Positions 22,456-31,312 of a DNA stretch of 35,409 bases are shown here, piece by piece. The stretch is from NCBI GenBank assembly GCA_903893785.1, contig CAITNQ010000292.1:1-35409 (forward strand), given 5' to 3'. Position 1 is the stretch's first letter, and every line of letters starts with the position of its first letter. The position numbers were made by a program, and so were the translations under genes. Below the pieces are notes generated by a model. It did no database searches. It was not told the origin of the DNA and worked only from the letters and a program-made list of their open reading frames with translations. The stretch comes from an uncultured Gemmatimonadota bacterium. GTDB taxonomy: Bacteria > Latescibacterota > UBA2968 > UBA8231.

Positions 22456-25014
22456 ATGGCTGCGTCGCTGACCTTCCACCTGATCGCCAACGCCCACCTG
22501 GACCCGGTGTGGTTGTGGGATTGGCGCGAGGGGCTCAACGAAGGCATCATCACCACCCGGACCCTCCTCGACCTGATGGAGGAGTTCCCCGAATTGACTT
22601 GCATCCGGGGCGAAGCCCTCGTCTACCAGCACCTGGAGGCGCACGATCCCGCCACCTTTGCGCGGGTCCGACAGCGCGTGGCCGAGGGCCGCTGGGACGT
22701 GGTGGGGGGTACCCATGTGCAGCCCGACACCAACCTGACCGGCACCGAGACTTTCTGCCGGCACTTCGCCCGGTCGCAGGCCTACTTCCGCTCGCGTTTC
22801 GGCCGGCCCGCCCAGGTGGCGTGGGCCGCTGACTCCTTTGGCCACAGCGCCGGACTGCCCGACCTGCTGGCGGCCGCGGGGATGACGGGTTTCTCCTTCA
22901 CGCGTCCCGGCGCCGGGCAGGTGCCCCTCGCCAAGCCCGCCTTCTGGTGGGAGGGGTCGGGCGGCAATCGGGTGCTGGCGTACCGGCCTGTGGAGGGGTG
23001 GTACGGGTGCGAACGCGACGAGATGCCGCGCCGGTTGGACGCGCTGTTGGCGGCGGCCCGAACCGGCGACCTGGACAACGTCGGGGTGTACTATGGCTTG
23101 GGTGACCACGGCGGGGGCCCGACGCGCCGCGTGCTGGCCGATCTGGCCGCGTGGGGCGCCGCGCATCCCGAAGTGCAGCTGGTGCATTCCGGCCTGCACC
23201 GGTTTTTTGCCGCGCTCCGGGCTGAGGTGGCCTGCAAAGGGGGCGATGCCTTCCTGCCGGTCCATCGGGGCGAGCTCAATTTCTGCCTGCGTGGCTGCTA
23301 TGTGTCGGTGGCCCGGCTCAAGTACGCGTTCCGTCAAGCCGAAGCCGGGCTGGTCCGGGCCGAGCTCACCAGTAGCGCGGTAGCCGCGGCGCTGGGCAGC
23401 ACGCCGATGGATCTGGCCAGTGCCTGGGACAGCCTGTTGCTAAATTCCTTCCACGACATCCTGCCCGGTTCCCTGATCGAGCGCGCCTGTGACGAGCAGC
23501 TGGCCGGCCTTGGACACGCCCGCCACCTGTCCCTGACGGCCGAGCACCGGGCGCTGAACCAGCTCGCGTTGCACGTCGACACGCAGCGTTCGGCCACCCC
23601 TCAGGGCGATCGTCCGGGTTCGGCCGTGCAACTGGTGTGGAACCCCCATCCATGGCCCTACCACGGCCCCCTGGAGTTGGAGGCGTCGCTGGATTACCGC
23701 CCGATCTGGGAGTACCAGGGGCGCGTGGCCCAATTGCCGGTGACCCTGCGGGGTCCGGACGGGCAGCTGTGCCCGGCGCAGGCTGTGGCGACCGAGCACT
23801 CGGCCATGCCCGAGTTGCCGTGGCGACGGCGCCTGGTGACCTCGGTGGTGCTGCCGGCGCTGGGGTGGGCAGTGATGGAAATGGCCTGGGAAGACCCGGC
23901 CGACCCACCTTCGCGGCCGGACGAGGCCCGCCTCGCGCGGCGTGTCGGCTCCTACCGCATCAGCAATGGCCACTACGACCTGGAGGCGGTCCCGGGCGCG
24001 GCCGGGGTCCGTTGGTTCAGTGGCGGGACCGAGCTGTTGGCCGGTTGCGGCCTGGGCGTGGTTACCGTAGAAGACCCGTGGGGGGCCTGGGGCGGCATGG
24101 GCGAGGAGCCGGACTCGCTCGATCTGTCGACCGTGCGTCACACATGGCGTATCGCCGCTGCCGAGGTCACCGAAGAAGGGCCTGAGCGGGCCCTGCTGCG
24201 CGTGCGCTTCGTTGGCGGAGCTTCGCGTCTGGACCTGGGTCTGGCACTATGCGCCGATCGCCCGGTGGTCGACATCACGGCGCGCCTGTTCCTCGACGAG
24301 CGTTCGGCCCGGGTCAAGCTGGTATTGCCGGTGGGCGCTGATCGCGCCTGCTTCGAGGTGCCCGGCGGCACTGTCGAGCGCGGCTCGGTCGGCGAGGTGC
24401 CGGGCGGCCGGTGGGTGTGGGTCGACAATGCCTGGGGGGGCGTTGGCTTCGCCAGTGACGCCCTGTACGGCTTTGATCTCAAGGACGGGGCGCTGCGCGC
24501 CAGCCTGGCTCGGGCCAGTCGGTACGCCAACGACGTGGCCACGCCGGTGGATGCCGCACCGTGGTTGCCCGTGGTCGACGCCGGCGAGCTGCGGTGCCGC
24601 CTGCTGCTGACCGCCGGCGACGGCGCTCGCGCGGCCCTGCCCCGGTTGGCGCGTGAGCTGGAGATGCCTCCGGTAACCGCCTGTGTCGCCCCCCATCCCG
24701 GGCCGCTGCCGCGGCAGGGGTCGGTGGCGCAGGTGACCCCCGCCCACCTCCAGCTGTTGGCGCTGAAGCCAGCCGAAGACGGCGATGGATGGGTCCTGCG
24801 ACTGCAGGAGACGGCCGGGCAGCCCACCGTGGCCCGATTGGCCTGGTGCGGTCACGACCTGCTTCTTGGCCTGGTCACGGCCCGCGCCATGGTCTCCTGG
24901 CGCCTGCGGGCGGTGGTGGGCGGTTGGGTGGCGATCCGGGTAGACACCCAGGAACAGGCCGTCGCGCCGGCGTCGGGCCCAGTGCCGACCGTCCCTGGCG
25001 GAGCGACCGCCTGA
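22456..25014 (+). CDS. GH38 family alpha-mannosidase
   Basis: This 852-residue zinc-dependent retaining alpha-mannosidase is cytoplasmic by its lack of a signal peptide. The start at ATG 22456 follows GGAGGA at 22442-22447; an in-frame ATG 14 codons earlier has no site. Zinc ligands and nucleophile are visible: HLD at 14-16 in LIANAHLDPVWLWDW, and Asp126 in WAADSFGHSAGLPDLL, the family's DxFGHS motif. The family's late His ligand fits LLNSFHDILPGS at about 335-345. The long beta-sandwich C-terminal half is typical. It likely trims mannose from N-glycan-like or mannan oligosaccharides. It is followed 159 bases later by the CE15-like esterase on the same strand. Confidence 0.93.
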   Translation: MAASLTFHLIANAHLDPVWLWDWREGLNEGIITTRTLLDLMEEFPELTCIRGEALVYQHLEAHDPATFARVRQRVAEGRWDVVGGTHVQPDTNLTGTETFCRHFARSQAYFRSRFGRPAQVAWAADSFGHSAGLPDLLAAAGMTGFSFTRPGAGQVPLAKPAFWWEGSGGNRVLAYRPVEGWYGCERDEMPRRLDALLAAARTGDLDNVGVYYGLGDHGGGPTRRVLADLAAWGAAHPEVQLVHSGLHRFFAALRAEVACKGGDAFLPVHRGELNFCLRGCYVSVARLKYAFRQAEAGLVRAELTSSAVAAALGSTPMDLASAWDSLLLNSFHDILPGSLIERACDEQLAGLGHARHLSLTAEHRALNQLALHVDTQRSATPQGDRPGSAVQLVWNPHPWPYHGPLELEASLDYRPIWEYQGRVAQLPVTLRGPDGQLCPAQAVATEHSAMPELPWRRRLVTSVVLPALGWAVMEMAWEDPADPPSRPDEARLARRVGSYRISNGHYDLEAVPGAAGVRWFSGGTELLAGCGLGVVTVEDPWGAWGGMGEEPDSLDLSTVRHTWRIAAAEVTEEGPERALLRVRFVGGASRLDLGLALCADRPVVDITARLFLDERSARVKLVLPVGADRACFEVPGGTVERGSVGEVPGGRWVWVDNAWGGVGFASDALYGFDLKDGALRASLARASRYANDVATPVDAAPWLPVVDAGELRCRLLLTAGDGARAALPRLARELEMPPVTACVAPHPGPLPRQGSVAQVTPAHLQLLALKPAEDGDGWVLRLQETAGQPTVARLAWCGHDLLLGLVTARAMVSWRLRAVVGGWVAIRVDTQEQAVAPASGPVPTVPGGATA

Positions 25015-25173
25015 ACTGGGGGACGCCGGGCGCGAACCGGCCGCGCCAAGTGCGTTGGGCGGGGTCGACCGGGCTGTCCATGCTGTCCCCGCGGGCCCGG
25101 TGCCTGCCCCCTGCCGGGCGCCGGTCGCCCTCGGCGTTACCTGTCCAGTGTCTCTATTCGCCGGAGGTTCTCC

Positions 25174-26244
25174 ATGGTTCCGGTCACGCCGGATCTCCTG
25201 ACGCACAACGACGGCGCCGCGGTAACCGGTGCCACCTGGCCCCTGCGTCGCCGCGAGCTGTACGATGCCATCGTGCCGCATGAATACGGCGGTTTGCCGC
25301 CGCCGGGCACGGGTACCGAAGCCCTGCTGCTGGGGAGCCAGACGCTGCGCGACAGCGGCGTGCGGCATCAGGTATACGAGGTGCGCACCGTGTTTGCAGA
25401 AGGTGGGGAGCACTCCTTTCCGCTGCGGCTCTGGCTGCCGCCCGGCGACGGACCTTTCCCAGTGGTCCTCAACGGTGACGGCTGCTGGCGCTATTTCGAC
25501 GACGCCATGGTCAGTCAGGTGGTCCGCCGCGGGTATGCGGCCGCCTCCTTCGACCGCACTTGGACCGCCGCCGACAACCGCAGCCTGTACCGACGTACCG
25601 GCTTGTACCGGCTGTTCCCCGAAGCCCCCTTCGGTGCGCTGGCGGCGTGGGCCTGGGCCTATCATCGGTGCGTTGACGCGTTGACCGAGCTGGCTCCGTT
25701 GTGCGCTGACCAGGTGGCCATCACCGGCCACTCGCGGGGGGGCAAGGCGGTGCTCCTGGCCGGGGCCACCGACGACCGCGTGGCCCTGGTCAACCCGAAC
25801 GACTCAGGTATCGGCGGCTCGGGCCTCAACCGCTGGAAGGCAGCGGGTGCCGAGGTGGTCGACGACTTCATCCGCGTGGGGAGCATTTTCTGGTTCGGCC
25901 CGGCCTGGGCCGAGTACCAGCACCGGGACCGGGCGCTGCCCTACGACCAGCATTTCCTCCACGCGCTGGTGGCACCCCGTGCGCTGCTGGTCAACGAAGC
26001 CTATGGCGATCCAGGCGCCAATCCGCCCGGATCCTATGCGGCCTGTCAGGCGGCGCTGCGAGTGTACGACCTCCTCAGCGCGGGGGAGCAGTTGGGGTGG
26101 GCTGTCCGCGATGGGGTCCACGGCCACCAGCCGGAGGATTTCGCGGCGCTGCTGGATTTTGCCGATTGGCGTTTCCGTGGCGTGCGCTGTGCCCGTTCGT
26201 TCCAGCGCCAGGCCTTCGTAGATTTGGGCTCCCTGCTCGGATGA
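25174..26244 (+). CDS. alpha/beta-hydrolase esterase, glucuronoyl esterase (CE15)-like
   Basis: This 356-residue alpha/beta hydrolase starts at ATG 25174 after GGAGG. The nucleophile elbow is ITGHSRGGKAVLLAG with Ser187, close to the GxSRxGK form of CE15 glucuronoyl esterases and related acetyl esterases. VNPNDSGIGGSG after the elbow is also CE15-like. The C-terminal His is probably in VRDGVHGHQPEDFAALLDFADW (His316 or His318). Early residues include FPVVLNGDGCWRYFDD, where such enzymes form the oxyanion side. The elbow has His where classical CE15 has Cys, so another carbohydrate ester could be the substrate. No clear signal peptide. Together with the GH38 gene it suggests removal of ester decorations from plant or algal glycans. 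Confidence 0.75.
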   Translation: MVPVTPDLLTHNDGAAVTGATWPLRRRELYDAIVPHEYGGLPPPGTGTEALLLGSQTLRDSGVRHQVYEVRTVFAEGGEHSFPLRLWLPPGDGPFPVVLNGDGCWRYFDDAMVSQVVRRGYAAASFDRTWTAADNRSLYRRTGLYRLFPEAPFGALAAWAWAYHRCVDALTELAPLCADQVAITGHSRGGKAVLLAGATDDRVALVNPNDSGIGGSGLNRWKAAGAEVVDDFIRVGSIFWFGPAWAEYQHRDRALPYDQHFLHALVAPRALLVNEAYGDPGANPPGSYAACQAALRVYDLLSAGEQLGWAVRDGVHGHQPEDFAALLDFADWRFRGVRCARSFQRQAFVDLGSLLG

Positions 26245-26568
26245 GCCCCAGGCCCACGCACCAGGTCCGGCGCCGTGTCCGGCCGTGTGCGTAGCTTGAC
26301 CGCGGTACACGCGCGCCGCTAGATTGGCCCTGCGATGTTGTCGTTCCAGCACGAGGCGGCGGCAGGGGCGCCGGTCCGGGTGCCCGCCCGGTCCAGTGGG
26401 TGAGGACCTGCGGGCGCGGCGCTCTGCGGGTGGTGGCCGGGCGCTGCAGCCGGGTTGCGGTATGGAGCGGCGTGGGGCGTGGAGGCGCCTGGATGGCGGG
26501 CCCAGGCAATGTCCGCCAGCGTGCCGGCGGGCGGGGCGCCGGGCGGCAACTCAGACAAGGCAGCCGAC
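26245..26568. other. intergenic leader of the exporter operon
   Basis: 324 bases between the esterase and the TolC-like gene. The first 50 bases show nothing. A sigma-70-like promoter lies at 26296-26325, followed by about 240 bases of leader. In-frame codons upstream of 26569 (for example ATG 26455) would put a non-hydrophobic stretch before the signal peptide, so I treat them as leader. Confidence 0.5.
26296..26325 (+). promoter_or_regulatory. sigma-70-type promoter for the exporter operon
   Basis: TTGACC at 26296-26301 and TAGATT at 26320-26325 are separated by 18 bases, a good match to -35/-10 boxes in otherwise very GC-rich DNA. It is the only such pair I see upstream of the tolC-like gene. 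The predicted transcript starts near 26332. Confidence 0.5.
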
Positions 26569-28116
26569 ATGGCAGTGGGCAGAACGTGGCAACGGGCAGG
26601 GTGGCAGGGGGCGGCGGCGTTGAGCCTGCTGCTGGCAGTGGCTACTCGCAGCGCCGGCGAGGCCGGCCTGTCCCTGTCTGAGGCCGTGCAGCAGACCCTG
26701 GCGGGCAGCCCGAGCGTCCGCCTGCAGGCCGAGTCCGTGGTCGCCGCCCGGGGTCAGTTACAGGCGGCCAGTGGCCAGTTCGACTGGGTTCTGGCCAGCC
26801 GCGCCGAACGCGTGTCGGCGGCCACGCCCACGTTAACGGCCACCGGCTTGGCGACCCCGCGCCAGGACCAGGAGCACTACGGCCTCAGTCTGACCCGCAC
26901 GTTCCGTTCCGGCATTGTCGTCAGCCCCGGCCTTACCGTGCAGCGCGCCGACGGGCTCCGGGGTCCGGCCGGCCCGTACGACCTGTCCACCTCGGCCCTG
27001 CAGCTGGTCATCCCGTTGCAGCGCGGCTGGGGCGAAGCGGCCACCGCGGCCGATGAGCAGGCAGCGCGTGTGGAAGTGGTCGCTGCCTTGGAGGCGCAGG
27101 TCCATGGCGTCTCCACCCAGGTAGCGGCCACGGGCTACGCCTTCTATGCCTGCCTGGCCGCGCGCGAGGAACTGGCGATCCGGAGAGCGGCCGAGGAACT
27201 GACCGTGAGCTCCATGGACGCAGTGCGCGCCATGATCACCGCAACCATGCTGGACCCCGCCGATCTGCTGCAGGCCCGGGCCGTGGTGGCCAGCAAACAG
27301 GCCCAACGGCGGGCCGCCGAAGCCCTGCTGCAGACCCGCCGCTACCAGCTCGGCGCTGCGATGGGCTACCCACCGGACCAGGTGGACCGTACCCCGGAGC
27401 CAACGGGGACCTTTCCCGAACCCGTCAGTGCCGAGGCGCTGGCTCGTCTGGATCCGGCTGACTGCGTCCGTCAGAGCCTGGCCAACCGCGGTGACCTGGC
27501 TGCGGCTCGCCAACGCCTGGCCAGCGCCGGCATTGCGCTGTCCCAGGCGCGGCAGGAACTGCGGCCGCAACTGGACCTGGATCTGCAGGCCGGCTATGCG
27601 GGTTACCGGGAAGAAGGGCGTCTCGCGTCCACCTACTCAGACCTGAGCGGACCCAATGTGCAGGTGGGGCTCCGCTTGGGGCTGCCGGTCCGGAACGACA
27701 TGGCGCGTGGCTACGTGACATCCCGGCAGGCGGCGCGTCGCCAGGCAGAGGCGCGGGCGGCGCTCCTGGCCAGCCAGATCGCCGCGGAGATCCTTGCTGC
27801 GCTTGAAGACCTGCGCGCCGGCATCGACCAGTACCGCCTGGTGGCCGACGGCGAGGCCATTTTCCAGCAGGCGTTTGCCCACGAGCAGAAGAAGCTGAAC
27901 ACCGGTGCTTCGAGCCTGAGCGACGTGCTGCAACTGCAGGACCGCTACACTGAGGTCCGCCTGGCTCGAGTGGCGGCCCTGGAAGCCTGCGCCAATGCCC
28001 TGATCCGCCTGCGCCTGGTCACTGGCACGCTGCTTGAACGCCAGGGCGATCAGGCCTGCCTGGACGTGGACCGCCTGGTTCATCTGCCCTATTCCGAATT
28101 GCGAGGACAACCATGA
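26569..28116 (+). CDS. TolC-family outer membrane efflux protein
   Basis: This 515-residue outer-membrane channel of a tripartite exporter begins at ATG 26569, weakly preceded by an AAGG. The start places a basic stretch and the core AALSLLLAVATRSAG as a signal peptide, then the canonical opening LSLSEAVQQTLAGSPSVRLQAE. The body shows the internally repeated TolC pattern of strands and long Ala/Gln/Glu-rich helices (AADEQAARVEVVAALEAQV in repeat one and ARQRLASAGIALSQARQELRPQLDLDLQAGY in repeat two). The end has VLQLQDRYTEVRLARVAALEACANALIRLRLVTG. Length and pattern match the family. The stop overlaps the periplasmic adaptor gene as ATGA, so the two are coupled. Confidence 0.93.
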   Translation: MAVGRTWQRAGWQGAAALSLLLAVATRSAGEAGLSLSEAVQQTLAGSPSVRLQAESVVAARGQLQAASGQFDWVLASRAERVSAATPTLTATGLATPRQDQEHYGLSLTRTFRSGIVVSPGLTVQRADGLRGPAGPYDLSTSALQLVIPLQRGWGEAATAADEQAARVEVVAALEAQVHGVSTQVAATGYAFYACLAAREELAIRRAAEELTVSSMDAVRAMITATMLDPADLLQARAVVASKQAQRRAAEALLQTRRYQLGAAMGYPPDQVDRTPEPTGTFPEPVSAEALARLDPADCVRQSLANRGDLAAARQRLASAGIALSQARQELRPQLDLDLQAGYAGYREEGRLASTYSDLSGPNVQVGLRLGLPVRNDMARGYVTSRQAARRQAEARAALLASQIAAEILAALEDLRAGIDQYRLVADGEAIFQQAFAHEQKKLNTGASSLSDVLQLQDRYTEVRLARVAALEACANALIRLRLVTGTLLERQGDQACLDVDRLVHLPYSELRGQP

Positions 28117-29021
28117 GCCGCTGTCTTGGCGCCGCGGCGTGCGTGCGCTTGGTGTGCCTCGGCCTGGTGGCCACGGCGATGGCGGCCGCCGCTGCCGAGT
28201 CGCCGGGTGTGGGCGGTTTGGGGCGGGTCGTGCCCAAAGGCGGTATCGCCAATCTGGTCGGCCCTGCCGGCAGCCTGGTGGAGCGGGTCCTTGTCCGGCG
28301 CGGCCAGCAGGTGGCGGCAGGGGACCTGCTGGTCACACTTGCCTCGGTTTCCGCACTGGAAACAGAGAGTGCCATGGCCGAGGCTGCCGTGGTCCAATCC
28401 GAGGCCGCCGCGCGGCAGGCCGTGGCGCTGCAGGAGCTGGAAGTGGCGCTGCGCGAGCACGAGCGCCAGGCTGCCCAGCGTCAGTTGGAGCGGGTTGAGG
28501 CTGCCGGCGGCGAGTCCTTCTCGCCGCGTCAGCTTGAGGAGAGCCAGAGCGGCGTGTTCCTGGCCGACAACCGCCTGGCGGCGGCGCGTCTGCAGTTGGA
28601 GGGCGCGCGTCAGGACGGGCGCCAGGCCGTGGCCCGGGCGCGACGCGAGCTCGAGCTGGCGCGCGATCGCCAGGAGCAGGCCGTGTTGAGGGCCCCCTTT
28701 GGCGGCACCGTCGTGGAGTTGGCCGCCCGCGCGGGCGTGCCGGTTGGCGCTGAACCCCTGATCCGCCTGGCCAATCTCGACACGCTGTATGTCGAGTGCG
28801 ATGTCTTCGAGGCGGAACTGCGCCGCCTTGCCCCCGGCATGCGCGCTACGGTGAGCAGCGGTTCTATCCCTGGTCCTCTGGAGGGCGTCGTCGAAGACGT
28901 GGGGGTGATCATCGATCCCCGCTCGCAGATGGGCCGGGTCAATGTCCGCCTGCTCGATCCGACCGCGGTCAGGGGCCTGCTGCACCTGCAGGCCAACGTG
29001 ACCATCCACCCGACGCCGTGA
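28113..29021 (+). CDS. periplasmic adaptor (membrane fusion) protein, DevB/HlyD type
   Basis: This 302-residue adaptor links the inner-membrane transporter to TolC. The N-terminus has a signal or anchor helix (CVRLVCLGLVATAMAAAAA). The first half of the lipoyl-like domain is VGPAGSLVERVLVRRGQQVAAGDLLVTL, a coiled-coil hairpin runs about 85-195 (rich in Ala, Glu, Arg and Gln), and the second lipoyl half is AVLRAPFGGTVVELAARAGVPVGAEPLIRL. A beta-barrel part follows (YVECDVFEAELRRLAPGMRATV). It is shorter than cyanobacterial DevB and ends soon after the barrel, so the membrane-proximal domain is reduced. Direct neighbours (tolC before, ABC ATPase after) support the DevBCA or MacAB-like assignment. 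Confidence 0.9.
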   Translation: MSRCLGAAACVRLVCLGLVATAMAAAAAESPGVGGLGRVVPKGGIANLVGPAGSLVERVLVRRGQQVAAGDLLVTLASVSALETESAMAEAAVVQSEAAARQAVALQELEVALREHERQAAQRQLERVEAAGGESFSPRQLEESQSGVFLADNRLAAARLQLEGARQDGRQAVARARRELELARDRQEQAVLRAPFGGTVVELAARAGVPVGAEPLIRLANLDTLYVECDVFEAELRRLAPGMRATVSSGSIPGPLEGVVEDVGVIIDPRSQMGRVNVRLLDPTAVRGLLHLQANVTIHPTP

Positions 29022-29036
29022 CCGGACCGACCCCAT

Positions 29037-30164
29037 ATGGCAGATCTGGATCCGGTCTTCCACAAGCATCGCGGCGTCGAACCGGTGATTCGGGCCAGGG
29101 GCGTCTGCCACTGGTTCGGCACCTCGCGCCGGACGCAGGTGCTCCACGACGTGGATGTCGCGCTGTACCCTGGCGAGGTCGTCATCCTGACCGGTCCCTC
29201 GGGCTCGGGCAAGACCACCCTGCTCACCCTGATCGGCGCCCTGCGCGCGCTCGAGCAGGGCCAGCTGCAGGTGCTCGGCCGTGAGTTGGGGGGACTGGCG
29301 GCCCCTGCAGCGGTGCTGCTGCGCCGTGAAATTGGCTTCATCTTCCAACACCACAACCTGATCGACGCGCTGACGGCCGGTGACAATGTGCGCCTGGCCA
29401 TGCAGCTGAAGCCCGGGTACTCAGCCGCCGACTACCGCCAACGCCCGCTGGCCGTGCTGCGCGACCTGGGGCTGGAGGCCTACGCCCAGGCCAAACCGGG
29501 GCGCCTGTCCGGTGGCCAGCGCCAGCGGGTGGCCATTGCCCGAGCCCTGGTCAACCAACCCCGCGTGGTCCTCGCGGACGAGCCCACGGCGGCGCTCGAC
29601 GAGGAGTCCGGGCGCCACGTCGTCCAGCTGCTGCAGCAGTTGGCCGATGAGCGTGGCTGTACCGTGCTCATTGTCACGCACGACGCGCGGGTGATCGCGG
29701 CGGCCAATCGCATCGTCAACATGGTGGATGGCCGTGTCGCATCCGATGTCGACATCGAGCAGCGCGAAGCCGTGTGCGGGCTGTTGCGCCAGTGCCAGGT
29801 GTTCTCCGACTCCAGCCCGTCGTTGCTCGCCGACGTGGCCAGCCACATGCAGCCGGAGATGTTCGCCACCGGGCAGGATATTGTTACCCAGGGAGCGGCC
29901 GGCGACCGGTTCTACGTCCTGATTCAGGGCCAGTGCGACGTGCTGCAGCAGCGGGGGGCCGAGATCACGCGTCTGGCACGGGTAGCGCCCGGTGGTTTCT
30001 TCGGCGAGCTCGCCCTGCTGCACGATGCGCCGCGGGCGGCTACGGTGCGGGCCGTCGAACCCGCGCACGCGCTGTCGTTGGCCAAACACCACTTCCTGCG
30101 CGCGGTCAGCGCCGACGCCAACCTGCGGCGCCACCTGCGACAGGTGGCTGTGAGCTCCGGATGA
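29037..30164 (+). CDS. DevA-type ABC transporter ATPase fused to a cyclic-nucleotide-binding domain
   Basis: This 375-residue protein has two modules. Residues about 17-235 are an ABC ATPase of the DevA/LolD/MacB group: Walker A GPSGSGKT (53-60), Q-loop Gln104 in FIFQHHNLIDALT, signature LSGGQ (157-161), Walker B VVLADEP (177-183) and H-loop His215. Residues about 245-370 are a CAP-like cyclic-nucleotide-binding domain: after MFATGQDIVTQGAAGDRFYVLIQG comes the phosphate-binding cassette FFGELALLHDAPRAATVRA, with Gly323, Glu324 and Arg333, the residues that hold the cyclic phosphate and ribose in cNMP-binding members. It looks ligand-competent, so transport may be gated by cAMP, cGMP or a related nucleotide. 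There is no HTH. The stop overlaps the glycosyltransferase start by four bases. Confidence 0.93.
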   Translation: MADLDPVFHKHRGVEPVIRARGVCHWFGTSRRTQVLHDVDVALYPGEVVILTGPSGSGKTTLLTLIGALRALEQGQLQVLGRELGGLAAPAAVLLRREIGFIFQHHNLIDALTAGDNVRLAMQLKPGYSAADYRQRPLAVLRDLGLEAYAQAKPGRLSGGQRQRVAIARALVNQPRVVLADEPTAALDEESGRHVVQLLQQLADERGCTVLIVTHDARVIAAANRIVNMVDGRVASDVDIEQREAVCGLLRQCQVFSDSSPSLLADVASHMQPEMFATGQDIVTQGAAGDRFYVLIQGQCDVLQQRGAEITRLARVAPGGFFGELALLHDAPRAATVRAVEPAHALSLAKHHFLRAVSADANLRRHLRQVAVSSG

Positions 30165-31309
30165 GTGACGCGCCCGGCGTGGCCCGGGTCCTGCTGACCA
30201 CCCCGTACGACCTGGATGTCGTGGGGGGCGTCAACAGCCAAGTCTGGGGGCTCTACCGCTATCTGCGCGACACCGCGCGCCTGGAGGTGCGTGTCCTCGG
30301 CCCGGCGTCGGGCCGGTGCAGCTGGCCGGACCCGGCGATCGTGCCCATTGGCCGGGTCAGCCGCCTGCGGATGAACGGCGCCGTGAGTAACTTGACCCTG
30401 GACCTGAGCGTCGGCGCGCGCGTGCGCCGTCTGCTGGCCGACTTCGCCCCGGACATTGTCCACCTGCAGGAGCCCTTCGCGCCCTTGCTCAATGCTTTCG
30501 TGCTGCGCCACTCGCGCAGCGTCAACGTGGCCACCTTCCATACCTGTGGCAGCAACTGGGTTGGCTATCTGCTGGCCTGGCCCTTCCTGCGCCTGCAGCT
30601 GGCTCGCGTCCACTGCCGCATCGCTGTTTCGGACACCGCCCGGCGCTACGTGGGGCGGCTCTTCCCGGGCCCGTACACGCTGGTGCCCAACGCCGTCGAC
30701 CTGGACTGGGCCGCCGGGCCGTTGACCGACGCGGCGGCGGCCGGGCCGTCATCGGACCTGCACGAGCTGCTCTTCGTCGGGCGGATCGACGAACCCCGCA
30801 AGGGTTTTGCGCATCTGGTGCGCGCCTACGAAGTGCTGGAGCAGCAGTTCCCGGGGCGCTACGGCCTGATGGTGGCAGGCCCGGGCAGTGAGCGGTTGTC
30901 AGCGGCAGGTCTGCCCGGACAGGTGCGGGCGCTGGGCCGGGTCAGTAACGGCATGCTGCACCATCTCTACTCCCGCTGCCGCCTGGTGTGCGCCCCCTCG
31001 GTGGCCGGCGAGAGCTTCGGGCTGGTTCTGCTCGAAGCCTTTGCCCATGGTCGTCCGGTCGCTGCTTTCCAGATCCCCGGCTACGCCGAACTGGTCGGGG
31101 CCCATCCCGTGGCCCGCCTGGTCCCGGTCGGCGACAGCCGGGCCCTGGCGGCGGCCATCGCGGCAATGTGCGGCGACCCGGCCGCGTACGAGCGCATGTC
31201 GTCGGCTGCACGTGAACTGGCCGCCGCGCACGGGTGGGCCCGCATCGGGCCCCGACTCGTTGAACTCTACACTGCGGCCCTTGGCGGCCATCGCCGCGGC
31301 AGGGGGTGA
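30161..31309 (+). CDS. GT4-family glycosyltransferase, PimA-like
   Basis: This 382-residue GT-B glycosyltransferase begins at the ATGA overlap with the ATPase gene (ATG 30161). N-terminal features are LLTTPYDLDVVGGVNSQVWGL (nucleotide-sugar enzymes of GT4 carry this GG loop) and DIVHLQEPFAPLL (His101, Glu104), seen in PimA-type mannosyltransferases. The C-terminal domain has LLFVGRIDEPRKGFAHLV with Arg208 and Lys214, and the GT4 E-x7-E motif as ESFGLVLLE (Glu284, Glu292). It likely adds a hexose to a lipid or polyprenol-type acceptor at the inner face of the membrane. Its place inside the transporter operon, between ATPase and permeases, implies that it makes or modifies the exported molecule. 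Confidence 0.92.
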   Translation: MSDAPGVARVLLTTPYDLDVVGGVNSQVWGLYRYLRDTARLEVRVLGPASGRCSWPDPAIVPIGRVSRLRMNGAVSNLTLDLSVGARVRRLLADFAPDIVHLQEPFAPLLNAFVLRHSRSVNVATFHTCGSNWVGYLLAWPFLRLQLARVHCRIAVSDTARRYVGRLFPGPYTLVPNAVDLDWAAGPLTDAAAAGPSSDLHELLFVGRIDEPRKGFAHLVRAYEVLEQQFPGRYGLMVAGPGSERLSAAGLPGQVRALGRVSNGMLHHLYSRCRLVCAPSVAGESFGLVLLEAFAHGRPVAAFQIPGYAELVGAHPVARLVPVGDSRALAAAIAAMCGDPAAYERMSSAARELAAAHGWARIGPRLVELYTAALGGHRRGRG

Positions 31310-31312
31310 GGC

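Noticed and set aside
20154..23337. Antisense open frames over the GH78-like gene (plus, 513 residues) and the GH38 gene (minus, 543 residues)
   Set aside because: Both lie opposite enzymes with clear catalytic motifs and show only low-complexity Arg/Pro/Gly sequence.
26455..26568. Upstream in-frame ATG (26455) for the TolC-like protein
   Set aside because: It would add 38 residues before a normal signal peptide and has no ribosome site.
29774..30160. N-terminal extension of the glycosyltransferase frame into the ATPase gene
   Set aside because: The extra sequence is the shifted frame of the cyclic-nucleotide-binding domain; ATG 30161 in the ATGA overlap begins the standard GT4 fold.
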